Shown: in pieces, positions 11,281-25,029 of the stretch
How positions within the stretch are numbered: the stretch's first letter is position 1
Layout: each line of letters begins with the position of its first letter
Assembly: GCA_016801845.1 (NCBI GenBank)
Contig: CM028927.1
Location: 17,732,501-17,796,500, forward strand
DNA from: Polydactylus sextarius
Lineage: Eukaryota; Chordata; Actinopteri; Polynemidae
DNA length: 64,000 nt
Direction of reading: 5' to 3'
Translations under genes and position numbers: made by a program
Notes under the pieces: generated by a model
Seen by the model: the letters and a program-made list of their open reading frames with translations, nothing else
Told to the model about the DNA's origin: nothing
Databases searched by the model: none

Positions 11281-12949
11281 GACAGTTTTTCTAGTGTTGT
11301 AATTCAGGTGAATCAAAATGGACGGAGCACTGATATTCTTAGCAGATACAATTTGTGAGTGGAGATATTTGCGGGTCGAGCTAACAGAAACCTTTCGTTG
11401 TGCCTTCATGGTTTAAGAGACAGGTCTACATCAGGGACCTGGGTAAAGGTTAATGCGTCTCTGTAGACCGTCTGTCTTCTTTCTGAGGTGTTTTATAGCC
11501 ATTCTCACCTCTGACTCAGGAGCTGAGAGCTGAACCTACATCGGTGTAGGAGGGAGTGGGGTATTATTTACACTCCAGAGAAATTGTATGGAGCCTTTTG
11601 AAATTCTAGTCACACGGTGTCAGTGCTGGTGATGGCTGTAAATTAGCAGTTAACTCAAACCGCTCTCAGGGAATTTATATTAGGAAACAGATGATGGATA
11701 CGACAGCTGGATTTACATTAATTTGCAAAAAATGCAGCAGTTATGTTTTGATGTATATGTGCTCTTTAGATAAATCCCATGTGGGGAAGTTGTGTGCGTA
11801 TGAATGCAAATGAGTGTTTTCTGACATTTATAATGTACAGCGATCGACTTATTTCTTCACTAAACAGCAAAAATGTTCATTTCTTCCACAGCCACCTGTC
11901 AGCGTGTGAACATGATCAATAAATCAGTTTTTATAAATTTGTAAATCATATATGGAAATAATAATCATTGGTATTAGTAGTTTTGCAGGAGATGTGTTGA
12001 TTAATTGATCTTTTTTTTTTTTTCATCTGTCAACAATCAACATATTTTTCAATCATTTAGTTTGTGGTATTGATGTTTTTTTATTATTATTTAGTAAAAG
12101 ATTTGAATTATTTTTCCAACACAAAGAAACTAATTGATGTTTAACGTTTTTATCAATGGAGTCTGGTTGTGATGCGACAAAAGGGTTTTAATTTGTAAGA
12201 GAAAGTTTTTTGTCTGTTCAGTCATGTTGTCAGACATTTATAATAAGAGTCTGGAACAGTTTGAGAGTCGAGGTTACCGGGTTTACATTTCTTGCTGAAT
12301 ATATGTGAATTTTTATTACGTTGCTATGGTTACTGTATCAGAAAACAGTCGACTGGACGCCTGATGAATTTAAGTTCATTACTCTCCCTCGTTTTGTAGA
12401 TTTATTATGGTTTACACCAAATCTTGAAGGAAATATCGATATTTTAACCCCCTAAATTTTCCATCATGTTCACTAGATAGTTACTAGTTGATTGTGTATG
12501 GTGCATTTATCTGATGTTTTTTGGCTGAAAATGATGTGTTAAAAGCTGCTGAAAGTCATCGTAGAGTTAAGACTAAAGCTACAAATACTCATTTAACGTT
12601 TTATTTATAGAGAGATGTAAATTTGTGCAGCTTTCCTGCCACTTTATTGATAATTTGATTCAACCTTTTTGGTCTTTTGTGTTTGATTCATCGACTATCC
12701 GCGACTTAAAGTTAATTTTAGGAGATTTTAATTTATCCCTTTTGATCTTCTGCCTCCTTTGACTAAAGGAAGATTGACTAAATATTTTTTTTTTTAATGT
12801 TTTATTTATCTTATTAGAAAATGAAATGAAATTATCTAGTCTCAGAAATAACTTTATTTGAAACATAGTCAAAACATATAAATTAACAATTTCTAGATAA
12901 ACATCAACACATTCACATTAAATTCACATAAAATGCAAGCAGCTTCCAA
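11281..12949. other. Intergenic DNA between the tandem array and the trhr 3' end
   Basis: AT-rich sequence with short T runs (12009-12024 and others) and no supportable exon, RNA gene or recognisable transposon. Confidence 0.5.
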
Positions 12950-15193
12950 ATACATCACAAAATAATATGTTTTATTGAGAAATATTAAAAGAAATATTGG
13001 CATAAAAATATACAGATAATTCTCTTTTCTGCTGCTGAATAAACAAAGAAGAGTTACCATAAATAACAATCACTGTAAATACACAGGGAACATATACAAG
13101 TGCATAAATCCACTGATACTCAAGGCATGAACAGTACGATCATTAAACAAAAACACTTATTTGATATTTTCCACACGCAGCAATGAATCCGACCTGCTTC
13201 ATCGCTTCATCGTCCTCCGTCACTGCGCCGGTGCGGTGGTGTAGACGGTGCTCGGACATTCGTAACCACGATAAAAGTGACAACATCAGCATATCTACAA
13301 ACATCACGTCTACGCAGCCGCGATCGCCAACTCACTGACGACTTAAAACTAAACTAAAACCAGCCTGACGAGCAAAGCGACAGTTTGTTAAATCCACAGC
13401 TCACGTGATACAAACAAAACAAAACACTAGATTCACTTTGCCTCAGCTTGAAACCACAAACACTGAAGCTCACATGAAACTCAAAGTGCTGCAGATACAT
13501 CATGTCTCTGTAACTACATATACAGATATATACAGTCTTCAGGTTCACAACCATTGATTGAACGATATGAGAGACTGAGATATCACTAATAAGGCATATT
13601 TTTTAAAGGGTTTATAAGTTGTATGTTATGTTAAATGTTTCGTAACATTAATAAAATGTAGAAAGAGATCAACAAAGGGTCACAAATGAGAAATTAAAGC
13701 ATCGTAATTCAGATTTTCATTCTTTTTTTTAAAGTTAAAAGAAGATGGTTTAACTATGATCTGGTGTAGTGACGTAGGCAGGTCAGTACGTAGTGACATC
13801 ACGAGTGGGCGTGGTCACTAATACGTCACACGGCGTCGGTATCGTGAACATATAGATTGTGGATTTATGAAAACAGATTTCGTTCCACATGTTTTGATCC
13901 ACGTTTGTATTATTTTGCAGGAAAAGTCACACGATCTTTCCACATATCAACTTCTCTTATAAAGGTCTGATTGTTTTTTTCAGATTAATCTTTGATGAAT
14001 TAGATAAAATTACAAATTAACCATATTTTCACATTATTACTTTCTCTTATGCTTCTGGCTGACTCAACATTAGCAATGAAAGCCAGTAAATGGGTGTAAT
14101 TTACTAACACTTGTACTATAATCTACATAGATTATATCTATAAAACATTATATTTTAATAGAAGTCATAACGACTTGTAAACCCTTTATGAAGAAAGCCA
14201 CAGGGAGACGATGAGACTATGATGAGTTATAATGATGTTAAACTTTATAAACTTCATTTTATGACACTTTAATATTCTCTAGTTTCCTCCTGAACGCTCT
14301 CAGTTCGATCTGTCGAGGTTCATGGTGCGTTCAAGGATCTATATATGTGCCCTTCACAATAAAAGCAGGGCCTGTCTTTTCAAAGTGACTCACTCTGTAA
14401 TGGACCACTTGTCTTGAAAGAAGGGAGATATAGCAGACTGGTGCACAGTTACTGAAGCTGCATTGGGTGAGAACATTTTTTTCAAGCCTGAATAAGAGAT
14501 AAGAGTGTTTTGATTGAAACTTGTGAGTGTGTAGAGTCTGGTCAGTTCATTCACGGTAAAATGGTCCGTTCACACTTCTGAGCCAGATTTGTGTGTCAGA
14601 TCTTTTCAAGCCAACGACTGACTCCATCTCCCCCGTGACCCTCAAAGGTTAAACATTACAGAGCGGTGGATCTTTGTGGGTCTGTTGTGTCTTTGGTTTT
14701 CTTTGGGGATGAATCACGTGACTGATGACGTCGCATCATTCGACTCCTTTTGTGTTGAACTTCTCGTCACGTCAGTCGGTTCCTCGTTGTTTTTAAACGT
14801 CTCTGCTGGTCTTGATTGTGACGCAGCATCATGTACGTGAAGCGAGAACAGTGTTTTTTCTACACAATCCTTGTTTTGTTCAGTCACATACAGTGAATTA
14901 AGAGAGCAGAGCCGAGATAAGATAAGAGTTGTTCAACAAAAGAGCACTTATCTGTCATTGTTTGTGGCTTTACGATGTCTGGGATCGAGAGCTTGTGATT
15001 ACACGCTGTGATTACGCATCGGTGGCTATAATCGGTGTTTACATCTCTAGCTACAGCAGCCTGCCTTCAAAAAGGTCAGCAGGCACTCAGGAAACAATAT
15101 TCCCACTTAGCAGAGTCCATTAAGCAGCATTTTTTTAAAGTCTTAAATCCTCAGTTGATGCTCAGAATCAATCAACCTGGCTTCAAATGCACC
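12950..15193 (-). other. trhr: Probable trhr 3' UTR and downstream region
   Basis: From the trhr stop (15194) leftwards no other gene intervenes. On the minus strand, a composition typical of a vertebrate 3' UTR runs to an AATAAA at 12976-12971. The block 12960-13560 differs from the flanking intergenic DNA in being less repetitive. A 3' UTR of about 2.2 kb is plausible for this receptor, but an earlier poly(A) site cannot be excluded. Confidence 0.4.
12971..12976 (-). terminator. trhr: Candidate trhr poly(A) signal
   Basis: TTTATT on the plus strand is AATAAA on the minus strand, followed by TGTG-rich sequence (CATATTATTTTGTGATG) that can act as the downstream element. Confidence 0.4.
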
Positions 15194-17321
15194 TTAGGCG
15201 TCGTTGAAGTTCACTTTCCCGTACACACAGGGGTCAGGAAACATCATTTTCTGATCAGACAACAGTTCGTCGGTGACGGTGAGCTCCTCCAGCTCGGTGG
15301 TGAAGTGGTCCGTGCTCTCCACCATCGACGTATCCTTGACGGCGCTGTAGGTGAGGGCCACGCTGTAGGTGGCCGGTTTGTCCGAACCTTTCCTCCTGCA
15401 GCCGCAGATCTTACGGAAAGCGGCGCGAAACTTCTGAGACATCGCGTTGTAGATGACCGGGTTGATGGCGCTGTTGAGGTAGATGCAGATTCTGCAGAAA
15501 AGCAGGAACCAGTTGTTGAGATAGGGTCGGTCCAGGAAGGAGTTCACCACCACCAGGGTGCGATACGGCATCCACAGCGTAGCGAACAGGATCACGACCA
15601 CGGCCAACATCTTGGTCACCTGCGATGGGAAACAACGAAGAAGAAGCTGTGAAAACTGTAAAACAAACCAATAACGTTGAGCTTTGAACATAAACACATG
15701 AGAATTATTGTTCAGAAACATTTAATTATTGAGATTTAGTGACGTAATCCCAGTTGTTAAAGGGCCAGTTCACCAAGAGCAACATATCAAACAACTAACT
15801 GGTTGGTTAGACTCCACTAGAGGGCGACATTTTTTATTTGATTAAGATTTTTTTTTTTTCGTGCTGAAACCAAATCAATTAATTGTCAGATATCCATATT
15901 TAATTGATAAATGACAAATCATCTTTTTGGTTTTAATGTGCAAAGTTGAACTTTGACCAAACTATTAATTTAGGGAATAAAATAATCGTTCATAGCAGCT
16001 TTAATCCATCAATTTATCCATTTATTATTATTATTATTGTTATTATTGTTGTTTAGATGAGTCACATTAAATCATGTTGAACATTTGTTTTTTGAACCAA
16101 ATAAGCTGCAAAAATACAAGAAATATTAATCAGAAACAGTCTGTTGATGTTTTGATTTTAACAAGACTTTATGGATCAGTTTCTTTGACTCCTTTTATAA
16201 GAATATTTATTATTGATTTAATGAGTTTGTAATTAGATCATTTAGGTCTTATATATTTATTCTATTTTATTGTATTTATATATGGGGTTAAGAAGCTTTT
16301 AGAAACAAATTGTTATTCAAGGAGAATAATATTTTACTGTTTTACTTGGTGGAAGTTATATATTTATGCAACATTATGTGTCTTTAATAAGATTATGATG
16401 CGTTTTATGTTGTAGGTGTTAAACAGAAATGAATCATATATAAGTTTTACACTAATAAGAGGCGCATCTCACAAATTTTAAGACACAATAAGTGACGTAT
16501 TGTTTCTGTTATTGTTGCGTGTTTTGGGTTAAACTCACCTGTCTGCGGGACGTCGCCGTGGAGCTCGAGTGGCGGGAGTTTTTACAGCTCAAGTTCTTGT
16601 TAATCGCCTGGTTGTTGTGTCCGTTCTTCTTCTTGTCTTTAGGGTCTGAAGGCAGCGGGTTGAGGAAAAGGATCCGAGCGATGAGTCCGTAAAGAACCGC
16701 GGACAGAAGCAGCGGCAGCACGAAGAAGACGCCGAAGTCGAAGAAGTAAATTGGTAAATAAAACTTCCGACTGACTCTGTAACCGCAGGTGATGATGGTG
16801 ATGTTGTCGTACACCAGCTCCTGAAGGTCTGACAGGTAAAACCACATGACGCAGTACAGAGAAGTGAAAGCCCAAACGAACAGGATGATCTTTTTGGCTC
16901 TGGACAAAGTGCACAGGAACTGGGCTTTGATGGGATGACAGATGGCGATGTATCTCTCGATGGTGAAGGCGGTGATGGAGCACGAGGACGCGTTGATCCC
17001 CAGATACTGAAAGTAGGTGATGCACAAACAGCCGTAGTGACCAAACACCCAACATCCAAACAGACTGTCCGTGATCGTCGGTAAACCGGCGGCGATCAGA
17101 ACCATCAGATCCGCCACAGCCAAACTCACCAGGTAGCAGTTAGTGGGAGTCCGCATGTGTTTGGTGGTGAGAACCACCAGAATCACCATCACGTTCCCAA
17201 CGATCCCCAGGACGCAGATGGCGAAAAGCAACAAAGTGCTCATCACTTTATACTGAAGGCTGTAGTCCTCCCAAACTCCTAAAGTCTGGTTCGTCTCCGG
17301 TGATTCCGTAAAGTTTTCCAT
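15194..17321 (-). CDS. trhr: Thyrotropin-releasing hormone receptor (class A GPCR)
   Basis: Two exons: 17321-16539 (261 codons) and 15619-15194 (141 codons plus stop). They are joined across a 919-bp GT-AG intron in phase 0 after Gln261, just before TM6. The product is 402 aa (human 398). Seven hydrophobic segments are evident. N-glycosylation sequons lie at Asn3 and Asn11. Cys98 and Cys179 are placed for the extracellular disulfide. TM3 ends in ERY, and TM7 has NPVIY. The known TRH contact residues are kept: Tyr106, Asn110, Tyr280 and Arg304 (human 106, 110, 282, 306). The ATG has a good context (AAGATGG). The family couples TRH binding through Gq to phospholipase C, classically in pituitary cells. 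Fish have several trhr paralogs; the nudcd1, tmem74 and eif3e neighbours identify this as the orthologue of human TRHR. Open frames on the opposite strand (15035-15652) are shadows. Confidence 0.97.
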
Positions 17322-17660
17322 CTTATTTAATCAAATATTTCAGATTAAAAACGAGAAGAGAGGAAGCTTCGCTGCGGTCGCTGCTCCAAAACTGGTTTTC
17401 TGGTTTTTACGCGCGACGGATCCGCTGCGGCTGAATGTTTGAAGACGAACACATCGACTTCAGATGGTGTGAGAGTAAAAGTCTGTCGCAGGTAAAACCA
17501 TCAAGACGCGGCAATGCGCCGCCGCTCTCGTGTAAATCCGCGCTCGTTCCGTGCGTAAAAAGGCAACACGTCGCTGCGCGCGGAGCAGCACAAACTGAGA
17601 GAGACGCAGATGGCGCTTTGGTTTTGAGCTTTGCTTTTTGGCACAGACTCGATTCACGCA
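17322..17660 (-). promoter_or_regulatory. trhr: CpG-rich 5' flank of trhr
   Basis: The 340 bp upstream of the trhr ATG are clearly richer in CpG than the surroundings (for example ACGCGCGACGGATCC near 17410 and GCTGCGCGCGGAGC near 17573). The region likely contains the 5' UTR and start site. A 5' non-coding exon, if present, is not identifiable. Confidence 0.45.
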
Positions 17661-20579
17661 TGCGAGAGAGGGGGGATTAGTCCATTATTACATTTCGGAA
17701 ACGAGACCTCCCCCAGTCAACAAAACCAGCTGCTCACTCACCACAAATGTGACAACACAGGTTTTTTTTTTTTTTATCTTCCTGCTGAATATAAAGATGA
17801 ATTAAAAACTCAGGCGCCTCATATTGATCTACGGAGTCTTTAGAAGAATTAGAAGATATGAACCAGATCAGATCAACTGGTCAGAGTCACATATGTTACA
17901 TGGAGCTGATATAGATACAGTTATCGCCTCTTTTATGGTTTTAGGTGAAACCAGAGAAGAAGATGAAGAGGAAGAAGAGATTGATAAACACCTTATATGA
18001 CTCCAGAATAAAAAAAAATATGAAATGAGTCTAACATAGTTTCTAAAACTTAGATATCTAAAATAAAATACTGAAATCATCAGATTATAAATTTCCCCCC
18101 TCATCCTCTGTGGTTTGATTCATAAAAATGTAAAGTAACAAAAATGCATTTTCTAAAAAATCTTCCTTCACATTCTTCTGACATCTCCAGGCTCTTCAGG
18201 TGTTAATTAGAGCTTCAGCTCTGCAGTGATTTCTCAACACTGTAACATGTAATCAACTCATTTCTTATTGAGTTTCTCTGAATTAGAAGCTGATGATTAT
18301 ATAAGATGCTGAAGGTGATAAAAACAGATGAGTTCCTCATTATGAAAAACACGGAGACAGATCTGCAGTGACCTGCCTCAGCTCGGCTGCCGAGTCGTCC
18401 GACAACAACACGCCTGTTTCTCAGCACAACAGTGACTGTGGAGGTGGGAAACTCTCCTCCACACCAACTGTGCTCGTTGTTGCAGGAACTGAGCTGAGAA
18501 CAGCGACGATCACGCCAACACTTCACTTTCAAGACGTGTGATTGTTGTGCTGCAGGGTTTTCAAGTTGCCAGAGCATCAATCCTGAGCAACAGGTGGAGC
18601 TGGGATGACTGGGAATTACATAATGAAACAATGACTCCCATCATTCTCCTGCAACAATGAAGAAGAAGAACAACAAGTGGGGAAAGACTCAGTTTATTGG
18701 ATCTATTAGTTTATTTTCTCTGGACTGAATTTATTAGACATAAATCTTCTGCAGCAGGTTGATGTGACCTCAGAGAAGACAAGTCTTCATGAAAAGATTT
18801 ATCAAATATCTTCAAAACTTCTCAAATATCTTAGTTCACATATTAATGCTTTAATTGGCGTAAGTTTTCAAAGATTCACTACTTTTCAATCTGTCTTTAT
18901 CTTAAACTGACAGAAACTAAAGACAATCGTTTTGTTAGGAAACAAGTGGAAGAGTTTTACTGCCACCTACAGGACAAACCAGGTCAGTACCTTGAAAAAA
19001 AATGAAAATGAAGTGAACATTTTTATTATTGTCTGTGTTGAGTGTCAGATGTTTTAATTATAGTTATAATATCACTTTTAATAAGAGTTTTAATTCTATT
19101 AGTTTTGAAAATGTGTCCAAACTTGACACATTTTCTAATAAACTAATAGACATTTAGACATCATACCTCCTCAGACATTTACTTTGGACATTTATTTTTT
19201 GACTTTAACAGATTTAAGAATCATTATTTTATTTTCTCATTAACATTGAAATGCAGGTGAAGGTGGAGACGTCTGATCAGAGATCAGCTTCCTCCTGCGT
19301 TGACACAAAGATGGAGCTTTAACATCATCTCGTCTGTTTTCTTTACTCCAACATTTAAAGGTGATTGTTACTGATCATAGAGAATAAGTGAAGTGGCAGC
19401 AGCAGCATTTTACTGACATGGTCCAGGTCCAGAACCTGAACCTGAATCTGACTCCAGACGAGGAAGCAGCTCATCAGTGTGTTCACAAGTTATTTCTGTT
19501 TCTGAGTCACTTATTTCTATTTTTGACTTGTTCCTCGGGAGCTTTTTTTTTTTTTTTAAACTAATCTGAAGCTGCTCGAACAGTAAAAGACTGTCAGTGA
19601 ATGTAATTAAATTGATTTTACACCATAAACAGCTCTTATACATGGTGTTGTTTCCAAGGTGCAAGAGTTTGTTCTATAGCAACTTCAGGAACTCGTGGAG
19701 ACATAAAGATTTTTACAGAACAAGCTTTTGTGACTGTGAGATTTGCAGTTTGTAGCAACCAGCTGCCGGGAAGTCGAACATCTTCCAGCTAAAAGAAACA
19801 GATGTTTGATGTTTTCAGGGAGTTGGTGGGAAGTTTAATTCAAACACGGCTTCATATAGACGCCAGAGATACGAAACCAATTTGATTCTTAAAGTCAAAT
19901 AAGTGTTTTTAGTTGAAATAAGCTTCCTGTCTGTTGAAGACCGAAGAGCATAATCACGTGACCGCCGACCACTCAGCTCTGTCACCCTGACACTAAAGGA
20001 TTTGATGGTTTATAGACTCACTGATGCGCATTCATTGTTACAAACAGATAAAAACAAAAATACCAGCAGGTTGCGTGGATCTTTATTCATGAGAAAAACC
20101 TGCAGAGGTTTTCTTCTTCTTTCTTCTTTTCATCCTATTTTTTGTCAGACCTGCTCGTGTTGATGATGTTTGTTGAACCGCAGCAGAAAGACGCCGCTGA
20201 CTGTTTTTGTTATTGTCAAAGGTAATAGTGTGTGGACGCACAGATCATCAAGTCCTGCAGCTCTGAAGTCGCACATGTTCCCCCTGCTGGTCCAAGACTG
20301 AAAACAGCCTCAACCTCCTGCAGATTCACTTTCTTCCTCCTCCTCTTTCTAAATATAACAATACAAGTTTGAAACTTAGTTGAATATATTGAAGATATTT
20401 ATATATTTTCATAGGAAAGTGAATTTATTTGTTAATCAGAACATATTCACTTCTATAAACTTAACTCCAGGAACTGGAACTGGAAAATCTGGTCATTAAG
20501 ATCCTACATTTATTGTACATCTGTTCATATGTGATTATATTTCCACAAATGTTTTTATGTCTGTGAGTCAGTGAGAGCT
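17661..20579. other. Intergenic DNA upstream of trhr
   Basis: No supportable exon. Contents are AT-rich sequence, T/A runs (17761-17775, 19544-19558) and a GA-rich patch near 17960. Open frames such as 18215-18631 (minus) and 19410-19664 (minus) have no family resemblance and no splice context. Confidence 0.5.
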
Positions 20580-20850
20580 GCAATCACAGGATTCATATGT
20601 GATATTTCAGAAACACCTCGAGGGAATCCTTTCAAATTTCTCACAAATGTTCACTAAGACTCAAATGTCAACTTTAAATTAAATTTTGATGGTCAGAGCT
20701 CAAAGATCAAAGGTCATTGTTACCTCACGCGTTGAGTTTATGGCTTTTTGAATAAGAAATCTCCAGAACAGTAAAAGATGATCTGATTACATTTTGGTGG
20801 TGAGACGTCAAAGGTGAAGGTCACTGTGACCACACACGTCTATGATCGTA
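20580..20850. repeat. Second, short copy of the tandem-array unit
   Basis: About two diverged units of the 8.4-11.3 kb array: CATATGTGATATTTCAGA, a GAGGGAATCC block, CACAAATGTTCACTAAGACT, then ATCAAAGGTCATTG. The second unit ends with AGGTCACTGTGACCA at 20818-20832, one base from the AGGTCA-n3-TGACCT palindrome. Confidence 0.7.
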
Positions 20851-21135
20851 ACTAAAAACTTTAAACGCTAATTAACTACGACTGGACCGGTTGTTGGAGA
20901 AAAACAACGGCACTTTAGTCTCATTAATAGCCAATTTTAAACTTAAAAAGGGTTTTCACCTTAGTTACAACTTAAAGTTCAGCTCAGAGTTTTAAATTCG
21001 ACGGATAAAAACCTCACGGTGGATATTAAAGGGTTAAAATGTTAAACGACCTTTGACTGTTGTGATTTATTGCATCAGTGGCAGGTCAATCAAATGAAAT
21101 CGGTCTGAGCTGACTGGGGCTCATATGTCTGTCAA

Positions 21136-21136
<1 letters not shown>

Positions 21137-21184
<48 letters not shown>
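21137..21184. repeat. (CA)24 microsatellite
   Basis: Uninterrupted CA dinucleotides. Confidence 0.97.
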
Positions 21185-21186
<2 letters not shown>

Positions 21187-21366
21187 GGCCCATGACTGAA
21201 GGTCGGTCATAAATAACCTGGCCACCATTGCTGCCCTGACCTCCCTCAGGTAATAGTAAATACACTATAGAGTCCAGTCTATTACCTCCACTGACATGAA
21301 GCGTCAGTGCTGCGCTCCTCGTCTTCCTCACCTCCCACTGCCTGATTCCTCACGGCCTGGACTATT

Positions 21367-21373
21367 CACACAC

Positions 21374-21464
<91 letters not shown>
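21367..21464. repeat. (CA)~49 microsatellite
   Basis: CA repeat with one G interruption near 21378. Cys-Val and His-Thr open frames over this and the neighbouring repeat are artefacts. Confidence 0.97.
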
Positions 21465-21467
<3 letters not shown>

Positions 21468-22602
21468 CGAGGCGGCTGCAGGATAAACATTGACTCTATT
21501 CACGACAAAACAGACGCTTGAGTTTGTTCAGGGCGACTTCCAGGTGTAAATGTGCAGAGATATGTGGGTGTGAAGGTGCATGTTTGAATAATAAAATAAT
21601 AATAAAAAAAAATACACATTTACATTCATAAAATTCAAACTCAGATTGATACTGAGATTTACACTCAACATTTGCATTTTCACAATATCATAAAAGTTCA
21701 AGATCAACACAAGAGATTTAACCAAACAGAATAAATAAATAAATAAAAAAAAAACAGGACACGCTAACGAGTGACATGTTTCTGAAAATAGAAAACATTT
21801 CTCAGTGAGTTCAGGTGAAATAACAACCGGCGTTTTAGCACAATGTGTGTCCTTCAAGCTGCTTTGAGTCCGATTGTCTCTTTAGTTCTTCAGACAAACA
21901 ACAAACAAAGGAGCCAGAAATCAGCTGGGATGTTTTCTGTGCGACGGAGAAGAGACACAAGCCGAAGTCAAATAAAACAAGCTGGGCAGTAACAACAAGA
22001 CAAACACGTCAGGCAAAGAATCTAAAACCACAATACAAACTGAGTCGATGATGAACAGGTGAAGAGACAGAAAACAAACAGGACAAAATACGTGTTTGTA
22101 ATAACAACGACGTGACAACATCATGAGCTAAACACTAAATTATACACATATTTATATACATGTGTGTGTATATTTTAAATACATGATTAAGAGATGAATC
22201 ATCCTCATATTAGAGTTAATGCTTGGTTGCAGGTAATTAGTGTTTAAATGACTGAATTATCATTTTAACCAGTTCATATTTAAATCTAAATAAACATTTG
22301 AAACGTTTTTCTTGTGGCGTTTGGACAGAAAACGCAGACACATAATGTCTCCTGTCATGTTTGTTTTTGGCACAGAGACATAAAATCAATAATTAATTCA
22401 TAATTGATCAAACAAAGGATCCATTATAAGAAGAAGAAGGTAACATTATCTCTGTAATGATTATAAGAACCAGCACATTAGAATCTATTGTAATATTCAG
22501 AAACACTTTCTTTATTATTTACAAGCACAAAATAAACCGTTCATAGTTGATTTACATGTGCAGCATCACAGTGTGTGTTGATGTAGTTCAAGCAGCAGCT
22601 TG

Positions 22603-22604
<2 letters not shown>

Positions 22605-22634
<30 letters not shown>
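22605..22634. repeat. (AC)15 microsatellite
   Basis: Uninterrupted AC dinucleotides. Confidence 0.95.
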
Positions 22635-22636
<2 letters not shown>

Positions 22637-23774
22637 AGGCCTGAGGCAGCTGCTGGCCTCAGCCCAGCGTTAAACACGGTACATGACTTGGGTCACACGC
22701 TAGAGAGCAGTTGGAGGACAAAGCTCTGCTTCATTATATCTGATGTTTTATGTTTTAATTATTATTCATTGTACTTGATACAGCTGCATGAATCAAACTG
22801 GGGTCAGGAGATGAAGATGTAGCGTCTCGTCTCTGCACCTGCAAAATATCAAACAGCTGCAGCGTCTCAGTGTTGTAGTAGTGATGTTTCCTCCTGGGAT
22901 GTGAGATCACGTAACCTAATCTGCTCCTCTCAGCTGTAAACAGCAAGAAGGAGGAAGATTCATCCGTCTTAACTACGACTTTAAGTGCAGCGCCGCAGTG
23001 AAATGAAAACAAACCGCTGAGAGATGTATGTGAGACGACGGCCTGCAAATATTCTGCTCCATCGTCGTCTGAGAGGGGGAAAAAAAATCCCATGAGACAT
23101 TTTCTCCCTCTCTAGTAACACCACTGTCCTGTTGTTTATGATCTGAAGTGATTTGTCATTTCCTCCAGAGATGCTCTCAACCTAGCAGGCCTGTTTTATT
23201 TACGCCAGCCGGCAAAGTGTGGCATTTTACGCTGACGCATCCGCTGTGAGGCAGGAGTACGAGTGGAGCTATGAATAGCTGATGGGATGAAGGCGAAGAC
23301 GCCGGCCCAAGGTTAAACTAGGACACATGGGAAACAGCCGAACAGGAAGTCACACGTGAGTCAGACGGCCTTGCTGCCGGGCAGAGAGGACGTCTTTGAC
23401 TGGACAGTGATGGTGGACACATACACACACATACACACACACTCCTGTTAGTCACACACACTCACATTAGTCTGATGATGGCTCGTGTCCTCTGGTCACT
23501 AACCAGAGACACAGGAGCTGAGTCAAACTGTGACTGAAACCTGAGCAAAGTCTCAGTCAGCAGAAAGTTAAAGGGCATTTTAGATCAAACATTTAAATCA
23601 TTTGTTTAAAAAAAAAACAAACCCACAAACACAAACCAATTTAGTCGTCAATTACTGGACGTGTTCTTGAGATTCTGCTGTTTTTGGAAAATAAAATACA
23701 TCTGTGGTGAGTTGTTCAAAAATCTTTCTGTGGGAACAGTTTAGTTTCAGTTTGCACAGGAGAAACTAAGCCAA

Positions 23775-23776
<2 letters not shown>

Positions 23777-23811
<35 letters not shown>

Positions 23812-23840
23812 TTGTGTTCGTGTGTGTGTGTGTGTGTGTG
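23777..23840. repeat. (TG)n compound microsatellite
   Basis: Two TG runs (23777-23808 and 23821-23840) separated by TATTTGTGTTCG. The open frame at 23778-24008 is a repeat artefact. Confidence 0.95.
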
Positions 23841-24485
23841 TATTTGCCAGATTGTCTGAACAGTTGCTGCATCATATTTCTGTGTAGAAGTTTTTTAACT
23901 CGCTCACAGTTCTGCAGAGTTCAAAACCAGAAGAGTGTGAAATTAAAGTTTTTGGTGACTTATAATACGTACAAAGTGACAAAAAAAAAAAAAAAGTTGT
24001 ATTTGTGAAAACGGTTCTGGGATCAGCTGTTAGAAAGTATAGAAATTAGAGGAAGATTAAGTCAAAAGTAACACAGGAGAAGCTGCAGGTTAAAAGTCAC
24101 ATCAAAGACGACACATGATTCTGGTCACAACACTGATCACTGGTTGGTGGAGGCTGAAATTATAGTTCAACATCTGTTTCATCTGTTATTGAAAGTATAA
24201 CATATGAATCATAGACAGAGCAGAGCTGCTGCTACACAGGATGTTATGTTTTGTCTCTTGTTGGTTTAGTTTTATTTGAGTATTTTCTGTCACTTCCTGT
24301 TTTTATTTTGAATTTTTCTTTTTTTCCTGTTTTGTCTTGTGTCTTATTTCCTGTATTTTCCTTCCTGTCTGATCACCTGACCGTGTCATAATGTTCTGCA
24401 CCTGTGTCTAGTTGCCTTTTCCATGTCGACGTCCTGGATTATTTTTTAAGTGTTGACTTTTTTTATTTGTGTTTGCTGTTCTAGC

Positions 24486-24900
24486 GCCACTCGACTCAAC
24501 TCAACTCAACTTTTTTGGGGGGTTTTTCCATCAGGGATTGTACCTGGTACCTGAAGCTCTTTTTGGTACCTGCTCTGTCGAAGAACCAGTCGATCTGAGT
24601 CGATACTAAAACGTGACGTGAACAGACGCCGGCCACTGATTGGTCAGAGGCAGTGTCTTCACAAGCGCGACCAGTTGAGTTGAGAGAGCGTCAACAAAAT
24701 AATCAAGCTCCATTTTTAAACAGCGACAACAGTGATAGCCATCGTCGTAGCTACCTCGTTGTAAGCTAACCCAGCATCTCCTCCATCTCCTCCATTAATG
24801 TTTACTGATGTTTGACTCCACCCACCACATTCATGTTGAGGAGGAACCAAACTGTGATGGAAAACAACATGTCTGGTACCAAGTGGAGCAGTGATAGAGA
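24486..24900. mobile_element. Probable MITE (GGTACC-rich dispersed element)
   Basis: The block begins near CCACTCGACTCAACTCAACT and contains TACCTGGTACCTGAAGC, TTTTTGGTACCTGC, CGATACTAAAACGTGACGTG and CACTGATTGGTCAGAG. It ends near TCTGGTACCAAGTGGAGCAG. This motif set is characteristic of a widespread fish non-autonomous DNA element. The ends are weakly inverted (GTACCTGGTACC versus GGTACCAAG). No target duplication was resolved, so the limits are approximate. Confidence 0.5.
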
Positions 24901-25029
24901 AACAAGTCTCCGTCTTTCTCACTTGCTTTCCTTTGCTGCATCTGCAACTTAGCTTGTTTTTTTCTTTCGTTGTCATTCAACTGTCACATTTGCCTCAGTC
25001 TTGACCCGATTCTGCGTATTTGGATTGAG

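Noticed and set aside
15035..15652. 205-codon frame opposite trhr exon 2
   Set aside because: Antisense shadow of a GC-rich coding exon; the other strand encodes TM6, TM7 and the tail of the receptor.
16589..17059. Long frames overlapping trhr exon 1 in other frames
   Set aside because: Shifted readings of the receptor exon with unbalanced composition; the trhr frame has all GPCR landmarks.
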